Shown one piece after another: positions 42,936 to 51,772 of a stretch of 64,000 bases of DNA. The stretch's first letter is position 1, and the number at the start of each line of letters is the position of its first letter. Source of the stretch: Mucilaginibacter inviolabilis (GTDB lineage: Bacteria; Bacteroidota; Bacteroidia; Sphingobacteriales; Sphingobacteriaceae); contig NZ_JAANAT010000005.1 in NCBI RefSeq assembly GCF_011089895.1, positions 124,001-188,000 on the forward strand, written 5' to 3'. A model generated the notes under the pieces. That model made no database searches and was not told the origin of the DNA. It saw only the letters and a list, made by a program, of their open reading frames with translations. Made by a program: the position numbers and the translations under genes.

Positions 42936-43691
42936 ATGTCGTCAATCCGTAACAAACTTTACTTCGCATCTGATTTTCATTTAGGCGCCGGCGGTTATGC
43001 CGAAAGCCGTAAACGCGAAGACCGGATAGTTCGCTGGCTGGATAGTATTAAAGCCGATGCCGCCGAGCTGTTTTTAATGGGCGATGTATTTGATTTTTGG
43101 TTTGAATATAAAACCGTAGTACCCAAAGGCTATATCCGTTTTTTAGGCAAACTGGCCGAACTTACCGATGCAGGCGTAAAGCTTTACCTGTTTAAAGGCA
43201 ACCACGATATGTGGATGTTTGATTATTTTGAAAAGGAACTGGGCGCCACCATTATCAGCAATGAGTTGAAGATAGAACGCAACGGCAAAAAGTTTTTCCT
43301 GCATCATGGCGATGGCCTTGGCCCGGGCGATGGTTTTTATAAAGTGCTGAAAAACTTTTTCCGAAGCAGATTTTGCCAATGGCTCTTTGCCCGCATACAT
43401 CCTAACCTGGGGGTGGGCATTGCCAATTATTGGTCGACGCATAGCCGAACCAGCAACGAGAAAAAAGAGAACCCGAAACCAGGGGAACAGGAATGGCTGG
43501 TTACTTTTTGCCGCGAAGAATTACAAACCAATTTTTACGATTATCTCATCTTCGGTCACCGGCACTTGCCCCTGGATATACAGCTAAACCCCAACAGCCG
43601 CTACATTAATCTGGGCGAATGGGTTAACTACAACACCTACGCCGAATTTGACGGGACCGAACTCAAATTAAAGCAGTTTGAAAAGCTTTGA
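42936..43691 (+). CDS. lpxH: UDP-2,3-diacylglucosamine diphosphatase (LpxH-type)
   Basis: A 251-residue metallophosphoesterase of the LpxH family, which removes UMP to give lipid X in lipid A synthesis. The calcineurin-like motifs are in order: ASDFHLG, MGDVFDFWFE, FKGNHDMWMF, LHHGDGLGPGD and FGHRHLPL, providing the two-metal site. I start at ATG 42936 (MSSIRNKLYFAS) rather than at a TTG three codons upstream. Length matches Bacteroidota LpxH. Confidence 0.9.
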   Translation: MSSIRNKLYFASDFHLGAGGYAESRKREDRIVRWLDSIKADAAELFLMGDVFDFWFEYKTVVPKGYIRFLGKLAELTDAGVKLYLFKGNHDMWMFDYFEKELGATIISNELKIERNGKKFFLHHGDGLGPGDGFYKVLKNFFRSRFCQWLFARIHPNLGVGIANYWSTHSRTSNEKKENPKPGEQEWLVTFCREELQTNFYDYLIFGHRHLPLDIQLNPNSRYINLGEWVNYNTYAEFDGTELKLKQFEKL

Positions 43692-43947
43692 ATAGTAAGT
43701 GGTGAATGGTGAGTAGTAAAAATACTCATATCCATTTTACATCAAGGTTTTGACTCAAAATTAAAACTCACCACTCACTACTAACCACTCACCATAATAC
43801 TTACAATACACTGAATTATATATGCCTGAAAATATGTATTTTTGTGGGCTTTTTGCAGTATGTCTGTATCCCGATCGAAAACATAAAGAATTTTCTTAAC
43901 CCGGACCATCATCAACTGTAATGAGTTATAGATATTGAGGATAATAT

Positions 43948-45021
43948 ATGTTAGAGAAATTAGAGCTGATATTTCAACGTTGGAAAAGTGTAGAAGGCGA
44001 ATTGAGCAATCCGGAAGTAATGTCGGATATGAAACGCTTTGCCCAGCTGAATAAGGAATATAAAGACCTTGCCAAAATTGTTGATGAGTACCACATCTAT
44101 CGTAACATCATCAGCAATATCGACACCAATAAAGAGATCCTGGCCACAGAAAAAGACGAAGAATTTCGTGAAATGGCCAAAACAGAGCTGGATGAATTAC
44201 TCGTTCAGCGCGAAGAAAAAGAGGAAGAGATCCGCCTGATGCTGATCCCTAAAGATCCTGAAGACAGCAAAAATGCTATTGTCGAGATCCGCGGTGGTAC
44301 CGGTGGTGATGAGGCAGCTCTTTTTGCCGGCGATCTTTATCGCATGTACATGCGTTACTGCGAAAAACGCGGCTGGAAAACCGAACTGGTTGATTATACC
44401 GAAGGTACCAGTGGCGGCTATAAAGAGATTGTGTTTAACGTAAACGCCGAAGACGCTTACGGTAACTTAAAATATGAGTCGGGCGTACACCGCGTACAAC
44501 GTGTACCTGATACCGAAACCCAGGGCAGGGTACATACTTCGGCTGCTTCGGTTGTAGTATTACCCGAGGTTGATGAGTTTGATATCGACTTACAGGTAAG
44601 TGATATCCGTAAAGATCTGTTCTGCGCATCAGGACCAGGCGGTCAATCGGTAAATACTACCTATTCTGCCGTTAGGTTAACCCACCTTCCTACCGGTATT
44701 GTGGCGCAATGCCAGGATCAAAAATCGCAGTTAAAAAATTACGATAAGGCTTTACAGGTTCTACGTTCACGTGTTTATGAGATGGAATTGCAGAAACACC
44801 TGGAAGAAACCTCTAAAAAACGTAAAACCATGGTATCTACCGGTGACCGTTCGGCAAAGGTTCGTACCTATAACTATCCGCAAGGCCGCTTAACCGAACA
44901 CCGCATCGGGCTTACCATATATAACCTGCCCGGTGTAATGAATGGCGATCTGCAGGAAATAATGGAAGCCCTGCAATTTGCCGAAAATGCAGAGAAACTA
45001 AAAGAAGGAACAGTAGTTTAA
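43948..45021 (+). CDS. prfA: Peptide chain release factor 1
   Basis: A 357-residue RF1, which ends translation at UAA and UAG. The catalytic GGQ lies in ASGPGGQSVNTTYSAV near residue 231. The codon-recognition loop RVPDTETQGRVHTSA near 186 has the P-x-T motif of RF1 rather than the SPF of RF2. Length is normal. The upstream gap (43692-43947) holds inverted GTGGTGAATGGTGAGTAGT motifs and a TATTTTTG -7-like box at 43837. Confidence 0.95.
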   Translation: MLEKLELIFQRWKSVEGELSNPEVMSDMKRFAQLNKEYKDLAKIVDEYHIYRNIISNIDTNKEILATEKDEEFREMAKTELDELLVQREEKEEEIRLMLIPKDPEDSKNAIVEIRGGTGGDEAALFAGDLYRMYMRYCEKRGWKTELVDYTEGTSGGYKEIVFNVNAEDAYGNLKYESGVHRVQRVPDTETQGRVHTSAASVVVLPEVDEFDIDLQVSDIRKDLFCASGPGGQSVNTTYSAVRLTHLPTGIVAQCQDQKSQLKNYDKALQVLRSRVYEMELQKHLEETSKKRKTMVSTGDRSAKVRTYNYPQGRLTEHRIGLTIYNLPGVMNGDLQEIMEALQFAENAEKLKEGTVV

Positions 45022-45071
45022 CCATACCCGACGCGGTTTTTCTGGATCGGAAAGATTATTTAATATGATAT

Positions 45072-45106
45072 AAAAATGCCTTAAGTTATATACTTAAGGC
45101 ATTTTT
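45072..45106 (+). terminator. Intrinsic terminator of prfA
   Basis: Stem AAAAATGCCTTAAGT / ACTTAAGGCATTTTT with a short TATAT loop and a T-tract, ~50 bp after the stop codon. Confidence 0.85.
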
Positions 45107-45250
45107 AATTTACAGACAACCTATTCTACCTAACCAACTGTAATCCAATTGTTAAAAAATGTGAAAACTATCGCGATGCGATAATTACAATCCCTTTTTC
45201 ATCTTATTTTCATATAAGCCGCCTACTTTAGTCCTTGTACAGTGATGATG

Positions 45251-45298
45251 TAGCGCTTTTGATAACACTTTCGTATTGTACTTAGCGCTTCATAACAC
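45251..45298. promoter_or_regulatory. Direct repeats upstream of the ApbE gene
   Basis: TAGCGCTTTTGATAACAC (45251-45268) and TAGCGCTTCATAACAC (45283-45298) are two near-identical motifs with start points 32 bp apart (about three helical turns), ending 35 bp before the ApbE start. They could bind the OmpR-type regulator encoded four genes downstream. The rest of 45022-45332 holds only the prfA terminator. Confidence 0.35.
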
Positions 45299-45332
45299 CG
45301 CTTATTTTTTTGACAATAACTAAATTTTATTT

Positions 45333-46277
45333 ATGCTGGCAGTAAAAACTTTAACCAATAATTTAGCCACTTACAGGCGCAGTGTACGCTTAATGGGTGA
45401 TAAATTTGAAATTAGTGTAGTTGGGAACGATCCCCTACTGGCCGATGAACAAATTGATATTGCCATCAACGAAATTAACCGCGTTGAAAAATTACTGTCG
45501 GCTTTTAGCGAAGACAGTTATATTAACCAGATTAACCGTAATGCGGGCATTGCACCGGTGAAAGCAAATACTGAAATTTTCAGACTGATTGACAGAGCTC
45601 TTCAAATATCAGAGCTTACACACGGAGCCTTTGACATTACTTACTTTACCGGTACCGCTTATACTGATGACGCCGTGCTTGCCGAAAATGCCGATGTTAA
45701 AATAGCACCTTCGCCGGTAATGCTTACCAATTATAAAAACGTAGTGGTTGATGCCGCTAAGCAAACCGTTTTTTTAAAGGAAAAAGGTATGCGCATTGGC
45801 TTTGGCGCTAATAGCAAAGGTTATGCTGCCGACCGCGCCAAATATATTTTGCAAATGAATGGCGTAAGCAGCGGTGTTATTAACGCAGGGGGCGATTTGC
45901 TAACCTGGGGTACACAGCCGAACCAAAAACCATGGACAGTTGGCACAGCCGATCCGGAACAAAGAAAACAACCATTTGCCCATCTGGATATCAGCAATAT
46001 GGCTTTTGCCACATCCATTAATGCCGAAAAATATGCCAGCATCAGCAACAAAAAATTTGTTAGTGTAATGACGGCCAAAAAAGGCTTCCCGGTAAGTGAA
46101 ATTACCAGCGTGAGCATCATCAGCCCAACAGCCGAGCTATCAGACGCTATGGCTTCACCACTGATTAACATTGGTGTTAACGCAGGCCTGTATATGATCA
46201 ATCAGCTAAATCAAATTGCCTGTATTATTATTGACGACCAAAACCGTATTTATACGTCAAAGGATGTTAGTATCTGA
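45333..46277 (+). CDS. ApbE-like FAD:protein FMN transferase
   Basis: A 314-residue ApbE-family protein, which in relatives moves FMN from FAD onto a Thr or Ser of membrane flavoproteins. Motifs match: LMGDKFEISVVG, INEINRVEKLLSAFSEDSYINQINRNAG, GAFDITYFTGT, GANSKGYAADRAKYILQMNG, VINAGGDLLTWG and AELSDAMASPLINIG (magnesium site). No signal peptide or lipobox is seen, unlike most ApbE, so it may act in the cytoplasm or be exported by another route. It heads a locus with a beta-barrel protein and a two-component system, and a strong terminator separates it from them. Confidence 0.88.
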   Translation: MLAVKTLTNNLATYRRSVRLMGDKFEISVVGNDPLLADEQIDIAINEINRVEKLLSAFSEDSYINQINRNAGIAPVKANTEIFRLIDRALQISELTHGAFDITYFTGTAYTDDAVLAENADVKIAPSPVMLTNYKNVVVDAAKQTVFLKEKGMRIGFGANSKGYAADRAKYILQMNGVSSGVINAGGDLLTWGTQPNQKPWTVGTADPEQRKQPFAHLDISNMAFATSINAEKYASISNKKFVSVMTAKKGFPVSEITSVSIISPTAELSDAMASPLINIGVNAGLYMINQLNQIACIIIDDQNRIYTSKDVSI

Positions 46278-46338
46278 TACAAGCATTTATATTTAAACAT
46301 ATCATAATTATTCTGGCAAATCTGCAAGCTTCATTACT

Positions 46339-46391
46339 CATCTGCCTTAACACTTTGTATACAAAATGTTAAGGCAGATGGTATTTTTGTT
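46339..46391 (+). terminator. Terminator-like palindrome after the ApbE gene
   Basis: A 42-bp near-perfect palindrome with arms CATCTGCCTTAACA / TGTTAAGGCAGATG and a TTTGTATACAAA core is followed by GTATTTTTGTT. Confidence 0.65.
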
Positions 46392-46469
46392 AACAGTATC
46401 CCTCCCCTTGGATTTAACTGTATAAATTGACCGATATTTGACAACAATTTTAAGTTTTTCATCCCCTCA

Positions 46470-46802
46470 ATGATAAAGTGGTTTGCGTATATTGTCCTGG
46501 TATTAATATTTGCACCATATTTGTTATTTGCAGGCGCTAAAAACAGTCTGTCGGATCCTGTTTATAGCAAAATCGCACCCATTCTGCACAATAAAATTCT
46601 GGCGGATACGATATTGGTAAAAAATGCGAAGCAGGATGAAAAAAATAAAATTAAAGAGGTAGCAAAACCAAAAAAGCAGGCTAAGCCCACAAAGGTTGAT
46701 GATTCAGGGGAACCCGTGACCTCTAAACCCAAACCCAAAAGACAACGCCGGCCAGAGGGTATGGAACGCCCGCCGGAGATACCCAGAAGAAATGGCAGTT
46801 AA
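46470..46802 (+). CDS. Small exported, Lys/Pro-rich protein
   Basis: A 110-residue protein with an N-terminal hydrophobic segment (residues 4-22, WFAYIVLVLIFAPYLLF) that acts as signal peptide or membrane anchor. The C-terminal half is basic and Pro-rich (KPKKQAKPTK, SKPKPKRQRRPEG, PPEIPRRNGS) and probably disordered. No family recognised. It precedes a beta-barrel gene by ~28 bp and looks like the first gene of an operon with it and the two-component genes. Confidence 0.65.
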   Translation: MIKWFAYIVLVLIFAPYLLFAGAKNSLSDPVYSKIAPILHNKILADTILVKNAKQDEKNKIKEVAKPKKQAKPTKVDDSGEPVTSKPKPKRQRRPEGMERPPEIPRRNGS

Positions 46803-46829
46803 CAGGTTAATAAAAATTAACAATTATTG

Positions 46830-47708
46830 ATGAAGTACCTTTGCTTACTTTTTTTTATTGCCGGCAGCAATGCCCTGTACGCTGCAGGTATTGACAGGAA
46901 CCTCCTGACTATAGGTCAAAGCTATCGGCTCAATGCTGATACAGACACTATTGTCAGAAAAAAATCGGTTTCTGTTGGTGTAAGTTATGGCAGCGACGCC
47001 CTGTTTTTTGGGCGTACCGGCCCCATCAAGTATCCATTTGTTACCGGCGATGCTATTTATAACACCAAATCGGGGGTGTTTATATATGGCTCGGTGCTCA
47101 AAGTATTAGGCTATGCACCTGTTGATGAGGTTGATGTGGGCGGCGGCTATTTTTACAAATTCTCCAAATCATTTTCGGGCGCGGTTAGTTATACCCGGTT
47201 CATATTTAACAAGAATGCCAATGTGATCAAATCGGCGTCGTCAAATGATATTAATTTTAAAAATGCCTACGACTGGAAACTCTTTAAAACCACCGTTGTT
47301 CTGGATTATCTTTTCGGAAAGTCGAATGACTTTTTTACTACCGTAAGTACCTCAAAATATTTTGAAACCAGCTGGAGTATTTTTGACGATAAAGACTACC
47401 TGTCGTTCAATCCTTCATTCAATGTGATCCTGGGAACACAGAATTTTGTGCAGCGTTATGAGGTTGATCATAATTACCAGCACGTTTTACCTCCTGCTGT
47501 ATTAGAAAATCTCGACCTGAGTGCCGCACGCAGAAACAGGATCTTTAATGTGCTTAACTATAGCTTTAAGGTACCGGTTGCCTATAACAGGCCGCATTAT
47601 ACGCTGGAAGCTTCCTGGCGCTATTCGATGCCGGTTAACGTGGAGGGCACCCTCGAAAACAGGCGGGAATCGTTTTTTAACTTTACATTTTACTACCTTT
47701 TTTATTAA
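46830..47708 (+). CDS. Outer-membrane beta-barrel protein, two-component locus
   Basis: A 292-residue protein with signal peptide (MKYLCLLFFIAGSNALYAAG). The mature part has repeated amphipathic strands ending in an aromatic residue (KSVSVGVSYGSDALFFG, SGVFIYGSVLKVLG, YTLEASWRYSMP) and a C-terminal strand FFNFTFYYLFY, which fit an outer-membrane barrel. No family is recognised. It ends 6 bp before the response regulator gene and is surely cotranscribed, so its product may be a target or sensor accessory of that system. Confidence 0.75.
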   Translation: MKYLCLLFFIAGSNALYAAGIDRNLLTIGQSYRLNADTDTIVRKKSVSVGVSYGSDALFFGRTGPIKYPFVTGDAIYNTKSGVFIYGSVLKVLGYAPVDEVDVGGGYFYKFSKSFSGAVSYTRFIFNKNANVIKSASSNDINFKNAYDWKLFKTTVVLDYLFGKSNDFFTTVSTSKYFETSWSIFDDKDYLSFNPSFNVILGTQNFVQRYEVDHNYQHVLPPAVLENLDLSAARRNRIFNVLNYSFKVPVAYNRPHYTLEASWRYSMPVNVEGTLENRRESFFNFTFYYLFY

Positions 47709-47714
47709 CGGCGT

Positions 47715-48398
47715 ATGAATGTATTGATTATTGAGGACGAACGGGCACTTGCACAGGAACTGGAAATATTTCTGACCAATTATAACTATATCTGCGATGT
47801 TTGTTTTACTGGAGCATCGGCTTCCGAAAAAATTGCGGTTAACCTGTATGATTTTATTTTGATTGATCTTGGTCTGCCTGATTATGACGGGCTGGATCTG
47901 TTGAAAGAGGCCAAAAAGGTAGATTCTGAAGCCGCTTGTATCATACTCACCGCCCGCGCCGAAATTAACGACCGTATTAAGGGGCTTGATTTGGGAGCCG
48001 ACGATTATTTACCCAAACCATTTTCGCTGCTCGAACTTCAAAGCCGTATGCAGGCCATTATACGTCGCAAGTTTGGAGTAAAAAATAATACTATTGAACT
48101 GGGAGAATTCCTGATTGACCTAACCAATCGTACTATATCGCATGGAAATAGCGTTGTAAATACGATTACCAAAAAGGAATTTGACCTGATAGCTTATTTA
48201 ATTTTACACAAAAACAGGACCTTAACCCGCATGCAGTTAAGCGAACATATTTGGGGTAGCGTAGTAAATAATGATTACGACTCCAACTATATTGATGCGC
48301 ACATCAAAAATATACGGAAAAAGTTAAATGCCTTTGGATCTCCCGATTGGCTGGAAACGGTACGGGGCTTGGGTTATAAAATAAAGATCAACGCTTAA
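47715..48398 (+). CDS. OmpR-family response regulator
   Basis: A 227-residue two-component response regulator. The receiver (1-118) has the acidic pocket (IIEDE), the phospho-acceptor Asp in LIDLGLPDYDG near 51, Thr in IILTARAE near 79 and Lys in YLPKPFS near 101. The winged-helix effector (~128-225) has KEFDLIAYLILHKNRTLTRMQL and VRGLGYKIK. The histidine kinase gene starts 4 bp downstream. Confidence 0.95.
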   Translation: MNVLIIEDERALAQELEIFLTNYNYICDVCFTGASASEKIAVNLYDFILIDLGLPDYDGLDLLKEAKKVDSEAACIILTARAEINDRIKGLDLGADDYLPKPFSLLELQSRMQAIIRRKFGVKNNTIELGEFLIDLTNRTISHGNSVVNTITKKEFDLIAYLILHKNRTLTRMQLSEHIWGSVVNNDYDSNYIDAHIKNIRKKLNAFGSPDWLETVRGLGYKIKINA

Positions 48399-48401
48399 GT
48401 A

Positions 48402-49733
48402 TTGAAACTCAGAACAAAACTTACGCTTTTTAATGCCATATCAAAATTGGTAATTGTAGTACTGTTTGTATTGCTGGTACCCGTATTGATCAAAAACATA
48501 AGCAGTAATTATGTTGATAGTAAACTTATCAAACAAAAAAACAAGCTGCTGCAAATTGTAAAAAGTCGGGGTATTCAAACTTATATCGAAAACGGCGAAG
48601 CTTATGGCAGTTACCTGCCCCTTAAAGAGGAATACATTAGCTTGGATGAGGTTGAACCCGGTTTCTTTTTAGATACTATTAAAATGGGTAAACGCCGGCT
48701 TGAAGGCGACACCGTTGAATACCGTATACTAAGCCACACTTTTAAAGTTAAAAACCACAACTACTTACTGGAGATAGGTAAAAGTGTAGATACGCTTGAT
48801 GAAACCAGTGCTCCGCTTCAAAACATTGCTTTCCAGGTATTACTGGGTATGATATTGCTTACCATTCTGGCCGATCAGTTTTATTCTAATTACGTACTCA
48901 AACCTCTACGCCTAATTATTAAAACCAAACTCGTTGGCCAAAAGTTCCCCAATTTTAATTCCTACCGAAAAGTACGCACCTCAACCAGCGATTTTGAATA
49001 CCTGGACATCAGTATCCATAAAATGGTGGAGACCATTGCCGATAAATTCCAGAAAGAACGGGAGTTTATTTCCAATGCATCACATGAACTGATGACGCCT
49101 ATATCCATTCTGCAATCCAAGATCGAAAACATGTTTGAGGAAGAAGATATCAGCGATGACTTGAAAGGGCGCCTCATCGAAATGCAGAAAATACTGAACC
49201 GTTTAAAAAGTATCACCAAAACCCTGTTACTGATATCGCAAATTGAAAACGAACAGTTCCTGAAAGAAGACAAGGTGCCTGTGGTTGAACTGCTTCAGGA
49301 TGTGTATGATGAAATTTCCATACGCCTGCAGGACAAAAATATCAGTTATAGTATCGACGTACCAGAAAATTGGAATTTGGTAAATATTAATAAGTTCCTG
49401 CTGTTCAATTTATTTTTCAACCTCATCAACAACGCCATCAAATACAACAACGAGGGCGGCTATATTCAAATAACCGCAACCGCAGGACACAATAACTTTA
49501 TCATCAGCATAACTGATAATGGTATCGGTATCGACGCCGAAGTTATCCCTTTTATATTTAATCGTTTTAAAAAATTCAGACAGTCACTTCAGCAGGATAG
49601 TTTTGGCTTAGGCTTGCCTATTGTTAAATCAATAGCTACTTTTCATGATATCGACATTGAGGTGATTTCTGCTAAAGATACTGGCAGCACCTTTAAACTG
49701 ATGTTTCCGGCCACGCTCATCGTGGTGAATTAA
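48402..49733 (+). CDS. Two-component sensor histidine kinase
   Basis: A 443-residue membrane histidine kinase starting at TTG, 4 bp after the regulator gene. Two transmembrane helices (~12-30 and ~146-165) flank a ~110-residue periplasmic sensor domain with no known fold. The HisKA domain has FISNASHELMTPISIL with the phosphorylated His near 227. The ATPase domain shows the N box LINNAIKYN, the G1 box ITDNGIGID, FNRFKKF and the G2 box GLGLPIVKSI. No HAMP domain is obvious. The signal is unknown; the beta-barrel gene directly upstream is the best clue. Confidence 0.93.
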   Translation: MKLRTKLTLFNAISKLVIVVLFVLLVPVLIKNISSNYVDSKLIKQKNKLLQIVKSRGIQTYIENGEAYGSYLPLKEEYISLDEVEPGFFLDTIKMGKRRLEGDTVEYRILSHTFKVKNHNYLLEIGKSVDTLDETSAPLQNIAFQVLLGMILLTILADQFYSNYVLKPLRLIIKTKLVGQKFPNFNSYRKVRTSTSDFEYLDISIHKMVETIADKFQKEREFISNASHELMTPISILQSKIENMFEEEDISDDLKGRLIEMQKILNRLKSITKTLLLISQIENEQFLKEDKVPVVELLQDVYDEISIRLQDKNISYSIDVPENWNLVNINKFLLFNLFFNLINNAIKYNNEGGYIQITATAGHNNFIISITDNGIGIDAEVIPFIFNRFKKFRQSLQQDSFGLGLPIVKSIATFHDIDIEVISAKDTGSTFKLMFPATLIVVN

Positions 49734-49963
49734 GCACGACACCCGTTATATTTGTATCGACAATTTTACATACTTTGTACTAAAAACAAGCCATTTTTTG
49801 AAGTTTGGACAAAATGTCAATTACCTCTTTGAAAATTCCTTTCCTAAACATTAAAAAAATATAGCTACAGTACGCTTTTATACCGTTTAAAAAACAATCA
49901 TTGTTTTTTGCTGTTTTTGGCATTGGCTTTGCCAATGAAGTATAAAACATATCATAATTATAT

Positions 49964-50644
49964 ATGAAAACTCTTAGAATTAAGATAGCCACCCTGAGTT
50001 TGGCTTTAGCCACCGTCGGTATTTTAGGCTCAGGTTGCGATTCATTGACCAAAACACAAAAAGGTGCAGCAATTGGTGCAGGTGCAGGCGGTACAATAGG
50101 TGCTTTTATTGGTAAAGCAGCTGGTAACACCGCATTGGGAGCCATTATTGGTGGCGCAGTAGGTGGTACCGCAGGCGCATTTATTGGTCGTAACATGGAT
50201 AGACAGGCTGCCGAAATAAAGCAAACTGTTCCGGGAGCTACCGTTACACGTGAAGGTGAAGGCATCTTGGTTAAATTCGACTCAGGTATATTATTTGATA
50301 CCGATAAATCTGATGTTAAACCTGCAGCCCAGGCCAACCTGCAAAAATTGGCTACATCATTACAAAACAACCCAAACACCAATATTTTGATAGTAGGCCA
50401 TACTGATAGTACAGGTACGGCACAGCATAATATGGATCTTTCTATCAGAAGGGCCGAGGCGGTAAAATCATACATTGTATCTAATAATGTAAGCTCATCC
50501 CGTTTAACCACATCTGGCAAAGGTAAAACAGAGCCAATTGCAGACAATGCAACACCTGCAGGCCGTGCACAAAACCGCAGGGTTGAAATTGTAATTGTTG
50601 CTAATGACCAAATGAAACAGCAAGCTAAACAAGCTGCTCAGTAA
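49964..50644 (+). CDS. OmpA-family lipoprotein with glycine zipper
   Basis: A 226-residue outer-membrane lipoprotein. The signal ends in a lipobox (ILGSGC, Cys ~25). Residues ~33-80 form a glycine-zipper region (GAAIGAGAGGTIGAFIG, GAIIGGAVGGTAGAFIG) that can insert in the membrane. Residues ~105-215 form an OmpA peptidoglycan-binding domain (FDTDKSDVKPAAQANLQKLA, VGHTDSTGTAQHNMDLSIRRA, GRAQNRRVEIVI). It probably ties the outer membrane to the cell wall. The gap upstream (49734-49963) holds CATTGGCTTTGCCAATG, a small palindrome. Confidence 0.93.
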   Translation: MKTLRIKIATLSLALATVGILGSGCDSLTKTQKGAAIGAGAGGTIGAFIGKAAGNTALGAIIGGAVGGTAGAFIGRNMDRQAAEIKQTVPGATVTREGEGILVKFDSGILFDTDKSDVKPAAQANLQKLATSLQNNPNTNILIVGHTDSTGTAQHNMDLSIRRAEAVKSYIVSNNVSSSRLTTSGKGKTEPIADNATPAGRAQNRRVEIVIVANDQMKQQAKQAAQ

Positions 50645-50673
50645 TAACCATATAATAAGATCAAGTTAATTTC

Positions 50674-50704
50674 AAAGCACCGTGCCGCGAGGGCCCGGTG
50701 CTTT
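50674..50704 (+). terminator. Intrinsic terminator of the OmpA lipoprotein gene
   Basis: AAAGCACCG and CGGTGCTTT pair around a 13-base GC-rich loop, with TGTGTTT following. Confidence 0.7.
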
Positions 50705-50750
50705 GTGTTTATATATGATTCTGTTATATTTCGTTAATACATAAAACAAT

Positions 50751-50781
50751 TTGTAATCAACAAGTTAATCTATTATTTTTG
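50751..50781 (+). promoter_or_regulatory. Promoter of the HYC_CC_PP gene
   Basis: TTG (50751-50753), a 20-bp spacer and TATTTTTG (50774-50781) match the Bacteroidota promoter. The ATG lies only 5 bp beyond the -7 box, so the mRNA is probably leaderless or nearly so. Confidence 0.5.
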
Positions 50782-50786
50782 TTATT

Positions 50787-51176
50787 ATGGTAAAAAGATC
50801 AGGAGCTTTATTATTGACCTTACTGTACACGGTTACAGTATTGGGCTTTGCTCTTAATCTGCATTATTGTGGTACGCAGATAGCCTCTGTTAAAATTGAT
50901 TCGCCGGCTATTAGTTGCAAAATGGCTCAAGACTGCGGCAAAATGAAATGCTGCAAGGATAAGCACCTGCAAATTAAAGTAAAGGATGCGCATCAGATTG
51001 AACCGGTTTCCATCATCTCCAAACTTTTTGGTTTCGATGTGCCCCGTTTGTCTTTCAACGGATTATTTACACCGTCCAGGCAATCATTTGCCAATCCGTC
51101 CCTTGAACGCGGGCCACCTGGTATGTCCTGGCAAAACATTGCCACATTTATTAAAAATTGCATTTTTCGTATTTGA
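50787..51176 (+). CDS. HYC_CC_PP family protein
   Basis: A 129-residue exported protein of the HYC_CC_PP type, named for three short conserved motifs. All three are visible: LHYCG near residue 26, KCCKD near 56 and GPP near 109. An N-terminal hydrophobic stretch (LLLTLLYTVTVLGFALNL) serves as signal peptide or anchor. The Cys and His residues could bind a soft metal such as copper. The next genes, an exported HMA protein and an outer-membrane protein, support a metal-handling role by inference. Confidence 0.82.
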   Translation: MVKRSGALLLTLLYTVTVLGFALNLHYCGTQIASVKIDSPAISCKMAQDCGKMKCCKDKHLQIKVKDAHQIEPVSIISKLFGFDVPRLSFNGLFTPSRQSFANPSLERGPPGMSWQNIATFIKNCIFRI

Positions 51177-51252
51177 TCAACACTGATTGTTTACAGAATA
51201 CCCGGTAAAATTACCGGTAGCTTATTTTCCAACAATTAATTAAAAGATCAAA

Positions 51253-51753
51253 ATGAAAACTCTAAAAATATTTATCATACTTTTTGTATTTACCGTTACA
51301 GCTGCAAAAGCCCAGTTTACCAAAGCCGAGCTGCAGGTGAGCGGCCTTACTTGCGCGTTATGTGCCAAATCAACCGAAAAAGCGCTACGTACCCTCCCTT
51401 TTGTAAGCGAGATTAAAACCGATCTGATGCACAATTTATACCTTATTACTTTTAAAAGTGATGTACCGGTAAATTTTGAGCAGATCAGCAAAAAGGTTCA
51501 GGGTTCAGGCTTTTCGGTAAACAGCTTAAAGGCTACCTTTAACTTTGATAATACCAAAGTTGCCGATAACATATTTAGCTATGGCGGCGATACTTACAGG
51601 CTACTGAACCCCGCAGACAAAGCCCTAAGCGGCACTGTGAATTTCACTATAGTTGATAATGGCTTTGCCCCAAAATCGGTATCCAAAAAATACCTGGCCC
51701 AGGTTACCGATACTGCCCCTGCAAGTGGGCGCATCTATCATTTAGCCATATAA
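51253..51753 (+). CDS. Exported heavy-metal-associated (HMA) domain protein
   Basis: A 166-residue protein with a signal peptide (IILFVFTVTAAKAQ) and an HMA domain at ~22-95. The metal-binding motif is GLTCALCAKS, a C-x2-C as in copper chaperones and MerP. The C-terminal ~70 residues are unassigned. An exported HMA protein would capture Cu(I), Hg or Zn in the periplasm. It lies 76 bp after the HYC_CC_PP gene and 19 bp before an outer-membrane protein gene. Confidence 0.85.
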   Translation: MKTLKIFIILFVFTVTAAKAQFTKAELQVSGLTCALCAKSTEKALRTLPFVSEIKTDLMHNLYLITFKSDVPVNFEQISKKVQGSGFSVNSLKATFNFDNTKVADNIFSYGGDTYRLLNPADKALSGTVNFTIVDNGFAPKSVSKKYLAQVTDTAPASGRIYHLAI

Positions 51754-51772
51754 TCTTCATCATCAAACCATC

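Noticed and set aside
49780..50547. Long minus-strand frame (255 codons) opposite the OmpA lipoprotein
   Set aside because: It mirrors the Gly/Ala-rich zipper codons of a clear OmpA gene and has no family likeness or start context.
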